Assembly (NCBI RefSeq): GCF_026210795.1
Contig: NC_089433.1
Location: forward strand, 1,947,001 to 2,011,000
Source: Rhizophagus irregularis
Taxonomy: Eukaryota > Glomeromycota > Glomeromycetes > Glomerales > Glomeraceae
Length of the DNA: 64,000 nt
Reading direction: 5' to 3'
Position numbers and translations under genes: made by a program. This document shows positions 33,944 through 46,249 of this stretch, in pieces. Numbering within the stretch: the first letter of the stretch is position 1; each line of letters begins with the position of its first letter. The notes below the pieces were generated by a model. That model made no database searches, was not told the origin of the DNA, and saw only the letters and a list, made by a program, of their open reading frames with translations.

Positions 33944-36018
33944 TCACGTTAAAATACTTTTGGACGGTAAAGAAGATTGAGCAGATGACTGAATATTAAG
34001 CGGAACATGAGTTATAGGGGCATCTTCTTGCATGAGATCCAGTTCAGGTTCATTGGGTTTAGGAAGTGGATCAAGGCCAAGGTGTGATTCAATACGAGTC
34101 ATCCGTTGGTCAGCAAGTTCAAGAGCGGAGATGCGTTTGTGAAAGTTAGCAACTTCACATTGTAATTCTCGCAAAAGGTTTAAAATGTTATTAGCATCGT
34201 CAGGAGATAATGCAGAGTTAGGAGTTTGTCGGGGTAAAGGACGTGCTGTAGAACGAGAGGAGGAAGAAAAGGAGACCGATCGTTCTTTGCTATTATGACG
34301 GGCACGTTGGGAGGTATTGGGAGGGGGTTTATTATGATTATTATCATTATTAGTACGGTCGTGGGAAACGTTATTGGCTCGTCCAGAATTGGAAGCATAT
34401 CGATCTTTAGATTTGGAGCAAGATCGAGAGTGAGAACGTGCATTGGCGGTATTGGAATTGGAGCGGCGAGGTTGATTAACATTGAATCGTTCTTTGAGTT
34501 TGGCAACAGGGTCGCGAGTGCGACTTCTACCTCTGGTTTGCTTGAGTGGGCAAAAATTCGGAGCACAACCTAATTTGCCACATCTGTGACAAAGTTTATT
34601 AGTATTATCCGAGGAGGACCAGAAAAGCACTTTGCCTTGGAAGCTGACAGTCTGTTCCATAGCAGCATCCATAGTTTCTTGGGAATTGAATATACATGCT
34701 GCCCAAATTATTTTGGGATGCCATAATTATAATTTGGGATGCCATAATTCATTCGGTTTATATATAATTTACTATGTAAAGTGCCAAAATAATTTGGGAT
34801 GCCATAATTGAATTTGGGATTTTACTTATAATTATGGCAGTCCAAAATAATTTGGGTGGCATGTATAGAATTGAAGTTGACGTAAGCCCATCTTTTGGGT
34901 TTGTAGGAATTTAAAGAAAGCGGAACATTAACAGCCTTAGCGCCAAGGTCACGGGTAAGAGGAGTCAAATTAATATCCTTAACATTGGGGGGAAGTTGAG
35001 TGAGGGTGGCAACGTATTGACGGCGCGCAGCCTTTTGTTCCACGGTATAGAAACATGGAGTAATTCTGAGACAGGTGGAAAAACAGTATACAGCCCATTG
35101 ATCGGTGAAATGAGCGATTGAATCGGCGTGATCATACACAATGCGGGCTTGCTGGACTTTAGCATTGGGCCTGGAGAAGAGGCGGCAAGAGGTAATATTA
35201 CCAAATTTTTTGAAATAAGCCATGAGGTTATCCTTCTTAATAAAGAAAGGGATATCAGTAACTTGGATAGCCCGGAGGTCTTCATTGGATCGGAGTTGGC
35301 GAGGGTCATGTGCATGAAAGATCAAGTCAGGGAACTCAGGATGAGAGGAACCAACGCATAAGTCGCGTGCTTCAGCGGTATGGAAGTGGATAACGAGGCG
35401 TTTAGCCTCACCAGAACCAGTCATATGAGCTTTTCCAGTGAATGACTCGTATGTTTCTAAAAAAAGGTTATTCACAGCCTCAATAAGGGCTTTATTGGTA
35501 GGGAATTTCTTGAGAGATTCAGGGGCAGCATTCGGCGCAGCCGCAGCCTGAAAATCATCTTTGGTTATGGCAAAGGTCACCACTGGATCAGGAGTTTGAT
35601 CGTCAACTGGAGCACCATTGGTATCCAAATTGGGCGACGCGTTAGGGGGTTGTTGCAAGTCTTTGTTTGAAGGTACATGCATGGATGCGTCCACATTTCC
35701 AGAAGACGCGACGTGACTGGGCGCAGTTGGCACAGCAGAATTTTTCAGGGAGGAGGTCAAAGTATTTTTGCCAGAGATATTTTGTTGAGGAGAAGAGGAA
35801 GGTCCATCTACTCCAACGTCAGCCGTCTGGGCATCGGCAACGTAGTCTTCTTCCATAGAATTTTCAGTAATCGTACGATTACGTTTCTGCTGAATAGTGT
35901 TTTCACCATCGGAGCTTGAATTATCGGAGTTATTATTATTTTTTCGTTCTTGACGGGAAGCTTTCCTACTGTTAGGGTTATGACTTCCACGGCCTCTCTT
36001 GGCATAGTTACCAGACAT
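33944..36018 (-). pseudogene. LINE B' ORF1 with MITE insertion
   Basis: Same protein as LINE B ORF1 (MSGNYAKRGRGSHNPNS start; zinc knuckle LCHRCGKLGCAPNFCP; coiled coil). Removing the insertion at 34691-34867 plus one 8-bp duplicate restores the frame between the two halves. Relative to LINE B the C-terminus is lost after KSIL (stop at 33944), and bases are missing further on. Confidence 0.85.
34691..34867. mobile_element. 177-bp MITE in LINE B' ORF1
   Basis: Inverted ends TATACATG(C/C)(T/A)(G/C)CCCAAATTAT of about 27 bases, flanked by the 8-bp duplication GAATTGAA (34683-34690, 34868-34875). The empty site is seen in LINE B (about 43082). The interior repeats AATTTGGGATGCCATAATT. Eight-base duplications suggest a hAT-type origin, different from the AGGACCCC family. 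Confidence 0.9.
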
Positions 36019-36434
36019 AGTAGAGGGCTTTGAGTTGGGAATATATAAAATATAAAATTTTATTAGTAGCTTGTATTATTTTTTAAAAATAATAAAAAAT
36101 TATTTTCGTCGGAAATTTTCGTTTTTGAAAAATTCAGGAGAGAGTTACTAATCAAAAACCACTGCTAGTTAAAAACCAGGCAAATGTGGCATAGTAGCCT
36201 TTATCTTTATTAAATTTATTCGAACATTACAATTTACAAAAAATAAAAAGAAAAATATAAAAATAAAACTAACTAAAAACAAAGCTATATAGTCTCCTAA
36301 GAAAAAATAAAGTAAAAAAATTAATCTAAAAAAGAAAAATCGCATTACACTAAATTTCCCCAGATCTTCTCCCTTGATATATTCCAACCAAAGTAGAAGC
36401 AACTATGCTAACAAAATAACGAACAGCGCGCCCA

Positions 36435-39400
36435 CTATAAAAATCGACACTCCATCCTGCAAAAGCTGTTATTAAGTAGCACCGTTAGACGACCCATAAA
36501 ACCCGAAAAGTGATTAAACCAAGGCAAACCATATTTCATCGAGTTTTTCAACCAATCGGTTCCGGAGTCACGTGAATCGTGTAGGGTCGGAGGTGGTAAA
36601 GATGAGTAAGGTATGTATATTGACAAAGGCAAATTAGATGGCTTCGGAGTAGTTTTCAATTTATAGGTGATATTCATCGCGTTTTCCCATCTACATTTTT
36701 CATAAGAACGCGGATTCCAAATTCGTCTTCTGAATTTTTGAACAAAATTATTGTGAATAGCAGCGACAACCTTAATCGCAGAAAATCTTGGAATGGATAA
36801 ATCGACAAATAAGTCGATAAAAAGTTTGGGTAAACAACCACGGACAAGGGCAAAAGAGGACCAATTTGTAGAAGAAAAGGACCAGCATGAAAGAGAAGTG
36901 AGTTTAGCAATAAATGGAGTAGGATCAATGTTAGCCAATATACCGGCATCCAGAATTTTGGAAATCAAATGTTTTTGATAAGATTGGAGAATTTGTTGCA
37001 TAGGTAGACGACGTCTTTTGCACATAAAAAGGTGCATTAGGTCTTCCATGCGGTCGATACAAGAACGGCAAGTTAATTCGTCTATGTATAAGTCAGGTCG
37101 GGTCCGTTTAAGCTTTTCCAATGTAGGCAAATCATCCAAGAAGAGTTTGAATTTAAAGGTTAAATGTCTTGAAGCGTGCTCGAGAGTAAAAGATGCGTCA
37201 TAAGAAGGTTTGAAATTCAAAGTGAACCAAGTAAGTTCCCAGTCAACAATATAATCTGTATTAGATGATAATAAAGAAATAAAGTAAAATCGCGTTAAAT
37301 TTAACAAGTCACGCATTAACTGCGTTTGATAATATTGTTTGAGGAGGTGTCGTGGATTAGATTCACAGACTATATCATTGTCATAAGTTAAAACAAAATC
37401 ATGGGCAGAGGCTAGGTCCATTCCAGAAATCAAAATACTGGATGACGCAGTATGAGCAGTGTTGGCCAAGGAATCAGCGAAATCATTTAAATAGTTGCCA
37501 GAGTGAGCTTTAACTTTGACAGGAAGAACTGTCAAATTCTTGGAAAGGATGGTCCGTTCAATAATAGCCCAAAGCTCAAAATTGGAAGTTTTATAGTACA
37601 AACGACTATTCAAGTAGACGGAGGAAGAGCAACTTCGAAGACCATCAATGGCAGTTTGCGAGTCAGTATAAATAGTAACTTCTGAGTCGCGAGGGGAAAT
37701 GGTTAAAACTGCGTAAATAGCGGCAGCTTCAGCTCGAAAAGAAGAAGGATTATCTCGAATAAGGCCATGAGCATAAGTGGCAATGGAGTTGGGAAAACCA
37801 GCATCTGGAACAATTTGCATCCAGGACCAGCCCATGGAAACATCAGGGGTGCCTAGATTAATAAGGGACCCATCAGTGAAAAAGATATAACGTGAGTCTG
37901 AAGACACAACCAACGGGGAATTTGAAAAAACAGCAGCAGCTGAGGATTCTATAGTGATAGGAGGAGCAAAAGCTTCAACAATATCATCAGAAGAAGAGAC
38001 AAAATCAAAATCCAATCGACTATAATAAAGACGGACACCATCTTCTATATCAGCCCAAGTAAAAGAAGAAGTCACTTCAGAAGTGTTGCGTCTAATTCGC
38101 TCATTGGTGGTCGGCAAAATAAGCGAATGTTGTAAAGAAACCGTAGGCGTGCAAAGGGTTAAATCAGCATTCTGTTTTTTGGAAGGAGGCAAAGGAGTAT
38201 GAGCAGCGCAACCAGGGCAAGGAGAAAGTCTAATGAGATCACCAGGTGAAGATTCACAATCAGGAGAAATCCAATGGACAATAGAACAAGTACCACGACT
38301 TGCTTGGACCAAAAGCTGTTTGCCAAAGAGGGGAGAGCCGTAGTCGTCTAACGTGACAATCCAATTTTTAGTAGTGGGAGGAGAGGATGTGCAAGGAGCC
38401 AATTCATAAAATGAAGAGTCAATCGTAGGCGTAGCAATAAACTGAGCCAGCAAACGATTGTTGGTGTCAGGAATAGTGGTAGCTTGCTGGATATCTTTAT
38501 ACCAATAGGGGATACGGCCAGGGCCACGTCGTCCAACCAAATTATCATAATAGGCTTTCCAGGAAATTAAATGAGTTCCTTGAGGAGTGACAAGCTGAGA
38601 TAGATAAAACAATTGACATTTTCGCAAAATAGGAAAATACGCTTTGAAGGCCTTAGGTGTCATGCATTCGAATAAAGGAACGCGTCCATTCAACAAAGTT
38701 AGGTTCGGAAGCTTCGAAAGTTGAGTATGAAGCAAACGAAAAGGAGTAGAAGATAAGAGAGCAATAGTGCATGCGATATAATCTTTCTTAAAAGAAAAAA
38801 AGAGAAGACCATATAGACCAGTCCTTAATTAAAAGAGGAGAAATAGGAATTAAAAAATTATATTGTATCAAACTCAATCTATAAATAAAAAGAGATTGAA
38901 TAAAAGAAAAAGAAGAATTAGCCATTAAAAATAAATTAGTAATATGACATTGTCGTTGATGAGCAAACAAATTAGTCAAGCCTAAGGCTTGAGATAAAAA
39001 TAAAATGGGATTGGGTAAAGAACGAGAAAAATTTACTTTGTGTTTTACAACAGATCGTATACTTCGCGTAATTAGGTGGCAGTCAGATTCAGACAAGTGG
39101 GTGACTTGCATCCGGTATTCAAGTTTCGGTATAAGGACAGCATTATGCAAGTATACAACTTGTTTGGGAGAGAGCTTTGCAGGGCGGATGGTCGCAGCGA
39201 ACGAGCAACATTCGCGTTTGAGTTGTTTTTTGACAAAATCCCGGGAGCTTTTAATATTAAACCAAACACCTAAAAAATGAAAAGAAGTTGTCATAGAAAT
39301 TGGGGTAATAGTAATAGAGGGAATATTATTTAAAGAGGATAAACCCAAATTAAAAGTGATAGGAGATAAAGTGGAATTCGAAGTCAAAGGCAACGAATTA

Positions 39401-42063
39401 GTAATTAACACATATTTGCTATAATTAGCAGAAGTGTTATTAATCTGATAAAATTCTTCTGTAATGGATAACATAAATTCCATGCCAACTTTCGACGAGG
39501 AAATAAGAGTAGAGTCATCCATAAATACTAAATTATTAATCTTCAAATCGAAAGAAGGATTTGGAGAATCAATTAAGGAAGGTGTAGATAGAACATAAGG
39601 ATCCATCATTTCATTCTTCAAGACAGTCAGTAAAGGATCAATATAAATAACCCATAAAAGAGGAGAAATAACTTCGCCTTGGTCAATACCAATGCGAACC
39701 CTATAAGCAGGCGTGGATCCATGAGCAGTAAAAACGCTATTAATGCGTTTTGTGAAGAGGGAAAGAATAAACTTAACAGCAGAAGCTGGAAGGCGTATTC
39801 GTTCTAGAGCAAAACATAACATCGTCAAATCGACCGAGTCGAAAGCTTTAGAGATGTCTTGGGAAAGAATCCAAAGTGGATTTTTGTTGATATCAGCATC
39901 ATGGATAATAGATTCTAGAGTAATAATAGGGTCTCGACAAGAACCACCAGGAAGACCAGCGAAGTTACCACCTTTAAGAACATCATGTAAAGCCATAATA
40001 GTAGAAAGGCGATTATAAAAAAGTTTGACAAGAGACTTTCTAATCACTTCAAGTAAAGTAATAGGACGAGTATTTTTCAATTGACATTTCCATTCGTGAG
40101 GTTTGGGAATGGGAAAAACCATTGCTTGGCGCCATAAATCAGGAATATCAGCTTTGGAAAGGCATGCTTGAATTAAAATGAGGAGTAGAGCCGAGGTACG
40201 GGATCCAAGATGCTTGAGCATTTCATAGGTAATCATGGAAGGTCCAGAGGCTTTACCGTTAGGAGTAGAAGAAACAGTGGTTAACCATTCGTCAAGGGTA
40301 GGGGGATTCATTAAAGAATCATAGATGGAGGAGGACACATCATCCATGGGTTGGTAGGCAGAAGACCATCTATCAGGCAATGTATCTACAGATACAGGAG
40401 GAGTGGACTTTATAGGTACAAAGTTTTGGAAATGGTTAACAACAGCATCATCAATGTCCTTAGGATCAGTTAACAACTGAGGGTGAGTAGGATGATCAAT
40501 AAAGACACGATCCAAGGTGATACGGCGGCGAGTACGAGAAAGCGCTGACTCAATGAAAGAAGAAAGGTCCGTTTTAAAATTATTATTTCTATCGTCCAAG
40601 TGAGCACGGATGGATGAATCTTGAAAATCTTTCTCTTGAAGCAAATGAAATCCCCGTAAGGATTTTGAAATATTGGATAAATCATCGAGAAGTGACTTGA
40701 AATTATCTTGTCGACATGATGAAAGAGAAAAGGGCAAAGTAGGAACGAAAGTAAAAACTTTCTTATATAATTGCAAAATGTTTTGAAGTCTAATTAAATG
40801 AGTAGACCACTTATGTTCATGAGCAGCAGAATAAGAAGAAGGATATTTGCGCAGTAAACGTATCGAATGCATTAGGCGATTTAAGAACCGATAGTGTTGA
40901 GTTAAGATTTCCAGATCTTTAGGGACCTTAGGAGTATAATTGTTGCCAACAGTAGAAGAAGGTAAAGTAGCGTTGGCAGCTTTAAGGATGCGCGATTAGA
41001 GATATTCGCACATTTGATTGATATGCCAGAAGGAAAAAGTTGAAGGTAAGACATCACATAAAGCATCAGCTTTGTCAGCGAATTCTGTCCATTGAATATC
41101 AGTTACAGTATCAAATTTGAAAATGCGACAGGTTTGGCGCTTGAGTTGACGAGCGCGAGCCAATTTAGTAGAGGCAAAAAGTAAAGACATATCATAGTAT
41201 GTGATGACAGGGTTATGGTCAGATGTGCAGATGTCTTGAGCATCAAAAATGCAAGCAGTAAGGGCAAATCTTTTAAGAAGAGGACAGGACCATACATAAT
41301 CAACACGAGTAATTTGGTCATTGCGATGAAAGGTGCCTAAAGAGTAGGAAAGATTAACAGGAGTATAGTCTTCATATCCATGAGAAAGGAGATGAAAAAA
41401 TAATCGGTGAATATGTTTTGAAGCAATTTGGGGTTGATTAAAATAAATAGGGTAATATTTATCTAAATGCATATTAAAATCGCCACAAACAGCATGGTGA
41501 AAACCAGCTTGTTTAGTAAGGATAAGTTGTTGAATAAGCAAATCAATAGTATCAGTGCGCAAAACACTTTCAGCAGGGGGAGGGATATAGATAACAAATA
41601 TACGCAATTTAACATTGCCTTTGAAATATAAATCAACAGAGAGTAATCGTGAAGAATGGGATTTAAAATCTTGAACATGTGAGGCAAGAGAATTTTCTAT
41701 AAAAAGAGAAACACCGCCAGAAGAAAGAATTTGTTTAGAAGTATCCAAATTGGAAGAGAACACAGTATAATTAGAAAGACGTTTGGATAAAAACTTCATT
41801 TGTTTAGGGTGAAGATGGGTATCAACAATACCACCAAAAGAAATATGTTTTAACAAAAAGAAAGTAGAAATTTCTTCTAATTTAGTCTGACCATACATTT
41901 TAAGGCCATTAACATTAAAAGAAGAAATATTGAATGAATTGGGGATAGGGGAAGTGTTACTGGGGGAAGAAAACAACGATTCATGTGAAAAAATATCAGT
42001 AACATTATCAGGATTGGGAGGGTTTCGTACAAAGGTATCATATTTAAAATTATTGTCCGACAT
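36435..42063 (-). pseudogene. LINE B ORF2: endonuclease, RT, RNase H
   Basis: Starts at 42063. Endonuclease: NVNGLKMYGQTK, CGDFNMHLD, TRVDYVWS, TSDHNPV. Reverse transcriptase: GKASGPSMITYE, PIPKPHEWKCQLKNTRPITL, SQDISKAFDSVD (about 39830) and VFMDDSTLI (about 39510). RNase H: FFTDGS at about 37880, YTDSQTAIDGL, VKAHSGNYLNDFADSLA. The C-terminal zinc motif is CRSCIDRMEDLMHLFMC. A stop at 40996 (CAA to TAA relative to B') and a frameshift in the A-rich run near 38790 are the only breaks. Domain order fits the I/Tad1-like LINEs. Confidence 0.93.
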
Positions 42064-42112
42064 TAAAACACAATGATAAAAACAGTCGGGGAGTAAAAGT
42101 TAAAGAAGAAAA

Positions 42113-44235
42113 TTAAACAGAAGAAGCTGAATCAGCTTGTTCCGGGGGAGCACCACCAAGGGAGCCAATGAATTGTTTGATATGACCAGTAAGTTGGTCT
42201 AATTTGCTTTCAATGGCGACTCTACTATTTTTGAGATCATTAATTTCTTCTTGCGTGGAGGAGATAGGAGTAAAGGGAGGAGCATTTGGAGAAAAGTGAG
42301 AAGAAGGAAGAGAAGTGTCAGGGATAATAGTGAAGGTAGGCGAGGGTCGCGCTAAAATGCTTTTGGGAGCCAGTGGAGATTTAGCGGAAGATTGGATATT
42401 AAGCGGAACGTGAGTTATAGGGGCATCTTCTTGCATGAGGTCCGGTTCAGGTTCATTGGGCAGAGGGAGTGGATCAAGGCCAAGGTGTGATTCAATACGA
42501 GTCATCCGTTGGTCAGCAAGTTCAAGAGCGGAGATGCGTTTGTGAAAGTTAGCAACTTCACATTGTAATTCTCGCAAAAGGTTTAAAATGTTATTAGCAT
42601 CATCAGGAGATAATGCAGAGTTAGGAATCTGTCGGGGTAATGGACGTGCTGTAGAACGAGAGGAGGAAGAAAAGGAGACCGATCGTTCTTTGCTATTATG
42701 GCGGGCACGTTGGGAGGTATTGGGAGGGGTTTGTTATGATTATTATCATTATTAGTGCGGTCGTGGGAAATGCTATAGGCACGTCCAGAATTAGAAGCAG
42801 ATCGATCTCTAGATTTGGAATGAGATCGAGAGCGAGAACGTGCATTGACAGTATTAGAATTGGAACGACGAGGTTGATTAACGTTAAATCGTTCTTTGAG
42901 TTTTGCAACAGGGTCGCGAGTGCGACTTCTACCTCTGGTTTGTTTGAGAGGGCAAAAATTGGGAGCACAACCTAATTTGCCACATCTGCGACAAAGTTTA
43001 TTAGTATTATCGGGGGAGGACCAGAAAAGCACTTTGCCTTGGAAGCTGACAGTCTGTTCCATAGCAGCATCCATGGTCTCTTGGGAGTTGAAGGTGACAT
43101 AGGCCCATCTTTTGGGTTTGTAGGAATTTAAAGAAAGCGGGACATTGACAGCCTTTGCGCCAAGGTCACGTGTAAGAGGAGCCAAGTTGATATCCTTAAC
43201 ATTGGGGGGAAGTTGAGTGAGGGTAGCAACGTATTGACGGTGCGCAGCCTTTTGATCCACAGTATAGAAACATGGAGTAATTCTAAGACAGGTGGAGAAA
43301 CAGTATACAGCCCATTGATCGGTAAAACGAGCAATTGAATCGGCGTGATCATAAACAATACGGGCTTGCTGGACTTTGGCATTAGGCCTGGAGAAGAGGC
43401 GGCAAGAGGTAATATTACCAAATTTTTTGAAATAGGCCATGAGGTTATCCTTTTTGATAAAAAAAGGGATATCTGTAACTTGGATAGCCCGGAGATCTTC
43501 ATTGGATCGGAGTTGGCGAGGGTCATGAGCATGAAAGATCAAGTCAGGGAACTCGGGATGAGTGGAACCAACGCACAAGTCGCGTGCTTCAGCGGTATGG
43601 AAGTGGATAACGAGGCGTTTAGCCTCACCAGAACCAGTCATACGAGCTTTTCCAGTGAATGACTCGTATGTTTCTAAAAAAAGGTTATTCACAGCCTCAA
43701 TAAGGGCTTTATTGGTAGGGAATTTCTTGAGAGATTCAGGGGCAGCATTCGGCGCAGCCGCAGCCTGAAAATCATCTCTGGTTATGGCGAGGGTCACCAC
43801 TGGATCTGGAGTATGATCGCCATCTGGAGCACCATTGGTATCCAAATTAGGCGACGCGTTAGGGGGTTGTTGTAAGTCTTTGTTCGAAGGTGCATGCATG
43901 GACGCGTCCACATTTCCAGAAGACGCGACGTGACTGGGCGCAGTTGGCGCAGCAGATTTTTTCGGGGAGGAGGTCAAAGTATTTTCGCCAGAGATATTTT
44001 GTTGAGGAGAAGAGGAAGGTCCATCTACTCCAACGTCAGCCGTCTGGGTATCGGCAACGTAGTCTTCTTCCATAGAATTTTCGGTAATCGTACGATTACG
44101 TTTCTGCTGGATAGTATTTTCACCATCGGAGCTTGAATTATCGGAGTTATTATTATTTTTTCGTTCTTGACGGGAAGCTTTCCTACTGTTAGGGTTATGA
44201 CTTCCACGGCCTCTCTTGGCATAGTTACCAGACAT
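42113..44235 (-). pseudogene. LINE B ORF1 (RNA-binding protein), one-base deletion
   Basis: About 707 codons if the frame were intact. Basic N-terminus (MSGNYAKRGRGSHNPNSRKA), a central RRM-like region (LVIHFHTAEARDL, IQVTDIPFFIKKDN, WAYVTFNSQE), a zinc knuckle (LCRRCGKLGCAPNFC), an Arg/Ser-rich stretch and a C-terminal coiled coil (LQCEVANFHKRISALELADQ). The frame changes near 42725, where LINE B has four Gs and LINE B' five. ORF2 starts 49 bases after the ORF1 stop. Confidence 0.88.
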
Positions 44236-44432
44236 AGTAGAGGGCTTTGAGTTGGGAATATATAAAATATAAAATTTTATTAGTAGCTTGTATTATTTTT
44301 TTTAAAAATAATAAAAAAAAATTATTTTCGTCGAAAATTTTCGTTTTTGAAAAATTCAGGAGAGAGTTACTCGCTAGTTAAAAACCAATATATCGGGTAG
44401 CAGATATGTATCAGATATGTACCCGATATGTA

Positions 44433-45145
44433 GGGATGGTTAGGTCGGTCCTGATCTAGTCCTGGTCCTGGGACCTATAAGTCCTATTGAACGGACCTGC
44501 GGACCAGGTCCTGTTAGGACCAGTCCTGGACCTGGTCCCAGGACCTGGTCCTGACTAAGTTATTTATAGATTTTATGAATTTTAGTAATAATTAAATACA
44601 AAAAAAGTGAGTTGCGATATCGGGATTCACTTTTTTATATTGATTTTATATAAAAAAAGTGAGTTGCGGTATCGGGATTCACTTTTTTATATTGATTTTA
44701 TATAAAAAAAGTGAGTTGCGGTATCGGGATTCACTTTTTTATATTGATTTTATATAAAAACAGTGAGTTGCGGTATCGGGATTCACTTTTTTATATTGAT
44801 TTTATATAAAAAAAGTGAGTTGCGGTATCGCGATTCACTTTTTTATATTGATATTAATATAAAAATGTGAATCGCAATATCGCAACTCATTTTTTATATG
44901 ATTTTAATAATATAAAAATTGTATTGCAATATTGCAGTGCACTTTTTTATAATTTATAATTACTTAAAATCAAATTTACAGCAAATTATACATATATAAT
45001 TTAAACATATAGATCTCTTATAACCTTATTGGCTAGGACTTTTTAGGACCTGGTCCGCTTCTGGTCCAAAATTTGGACCTAAAGATCTGCAGACCAGGTC
45101 CTAGGACCAGGTCTTTAGGTCCAGGACCTAGGACTTTACCATCCC
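44433..45145. mobile_element. TA-flanked element with 52-bp minisatellite
   Basis: Ends GGGATGGTTAGGTC and (inverted) GGGATGGTAAAGTC, flanked by TA at 44431-44432 and 45146-45147, as in Tc1/mariner-type insertions (class is inference). Next to the ends are mirrored CCTGGTCCTGGGACC-like blocks. The interior is a 52-bp minisatellite. No transposase. Confidence 0.75.
44607..44880. repeat. 52-bp minisatellite
   Basis: GTGAGTTGCG recurs exactly at 44607, 44659, 44711, 44763 and 44815. Each unit has GTGAGTTGCG and the opposing GGGATTCAC, a hairpin-like arrangement similar in style to the 72-bp units in the hAT-like elements. Degenerate, partly inverted units follow to about 44960. Confidence 0.9.
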
Positions 45146-45391
45146 TACCGATATGTGTAGTATTAATGCAGAAAATCGGGTACCCGATATATGTAAGATA
45201 TGTGTAAATATATATATCGTCTACATATTATTTACATATCATATATATATCGGTACCCGATATATATATGATATATATATTTACATATATCTTACACATA
45301 TCGGGTACCCAATTTTCTGCATTAATACTACACATATCGGGTACATATCTGATACATATCTGCTACCCAATATATTGGTTTTTGACCAGTG

Positions 45392-45720
45392 CAGGTGGGC
45401 TTTCATGTTCTGAAAAACAGAAAAACTAAGATTTATAAGTAAGTACGAATCTTGGTTTAATTTTTTTAATTTTTTTTTAATATTAATGAACAGTTACTAA
45501 TAACCGTTCTTTCTTTTTTTAAGCTTCGGGTGGGCTTCTGATTTTCGGGAAAAGAGGAACCAAGATTTGTAAGTACGAATCTTGGTTTATTTTTATATAT
45601 ATATATTTTTTTAATATTATAAACGATTACTAATAACCGTTCTTTACTTTTTTTTAGGTTCGGGTGGGCTTCCAAAGAACGGAAAAGATTCTTTAACGTC
45701 AAAAATTTTTTTTCTTTAAT
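45392..45720 (+). repeat. Intron-like repeat array III
   Basis: Three units: exon-like (C/T)GGGTGGGCTT(C/T)..AAGATTTGTAAGTACGA, a T-rich stretch, ATTACTAATAACCGTTCTTT and TTTTTTAG. Here AATCTTGG downstream of the donor mirrors CCAAGATT upstream, again placing GTAAGT in a hairpin loop. Confidence 0.6.
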
Positions 45721-45723
45721 ATT

Positions 45724-46186
45724 ATGGCTCATCCTACAGAAGAATGTGATCAAAACGCTACGGTCTATATCAGTAACCTTTGATGAATATTGTACTGAAA
45801 CTCTGATTTAGGAGTTAATACTTCTGGCAGAGGACATGTTGGTAATTTTCACTCTCTCTGCTTATTTTATTTTGTTATAAATTCAGCATTACTAATCAGA
45901 AAATATATTTTAACTTCAAGTCAATGTTCATTTACCAAAAGATTGCATAACTCAAACACATCAAGATTGAGTTTTGTGAGTTTACGAATAAAGATGATGC
46001 AGATTAAAATAATGAATCAAATCAAGTTGTATGGGAAGCCTATTCGTGTTAATAAAGTAGGCAGTTTGTTTTTATTGTTTGTTGTGTAGCATACTCAAAT
46101 ATTGATTTATTTTACAATATTTTTAATTTAGATTGCATGAGATCCCGATACTGGTAATTAGTAAAAGATATGGGTTTATTTCATAT
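45724..46186 (+). pseudogene. SF3B4: SF3B4/Hsh49-like spliceosomal protein pseudogene
   Basis: Exon 1 (45724-45841) reads DQNATVYISNL at the start of an RRM, then a one-base shift, LDEYCTETLI and a stop where WEL is expected. Exon 2 (45921 to about 46057) gives NVHLPKD.ITQTHQD, then shifted EFCEFTNKDDAD and KIMNQIKLYGKPIRVNK. A further piece (about 46135-46186) gives MRDPDTGN and, after two single-base shifts, a YGFIS-like end. SF3B4 is a U2 snRNP SF3b subunit with two RRMs. An intron (GTAATT..CTTCAAG) is retained, so this is a degraded genomic copy and not a retrocopy. Many frameshifts and stops: not functional. It sits among intron-like repeats. Confidence 0.8.
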
Positions 46187-46249
46187 ATTTTTTGGTTTTT
46201 TATCCGAAATTTCTTTTTATTTCTTTTTTTTTATATAAATACTTTATTT

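Larger units (their letters stand above)
31462..36149 (-). mobile_element. LINE B' (3'-truncated sister of LINE B)
   Basis: Same family as LINE B and nearly identical at most positions. The 5' end is near 36149 (GAGAGAGTTACT) and the element is cut at 31462 by a hAT-like remnant, losing half the reverse transcriptase and all of RNase H. It carries a 177-bp insertion in ORF1. Its 5' flank is where LINE B's 3' end and duplicated target lie. Confidence 0.88.
36179..44372 (-). mobile_element. LINE B, full length with 15-bp target duplication
   Basis: An 8.19-kb LINE with GCTAGTTAAAAACCA at both sides (36164-36178 and 44373-44387). Two ORFs and a 3' tail (36434-36179) are present. It has few lesions: one nonsense and one frameshift in ORF2 and a one-base deletion in ORF1. 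It is the best reference copy in the window and probably recently active. It inserted into a palindromic CAC element next to LINE B'. Confidence 0.92.
36160..45391. mobile_element. Palindromic CAC..GTG element, split by LINE B
   Basis: Right arm 45146-45391 ends TTGGTTTTTGACCAGTG. The left arm is 36160-36178 plus 44373-44432 (CACTG..AAAAACCAATATATCGGG), now separated by LINE B. The arms are near-perfect inverted copies (GGGTAGCAGATATGTATC). A 3-bp duplication is not visible, perhaps because LINE B' sits at the left edge. A third element (44433-45145) lies inside. Confidence 0.7.
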
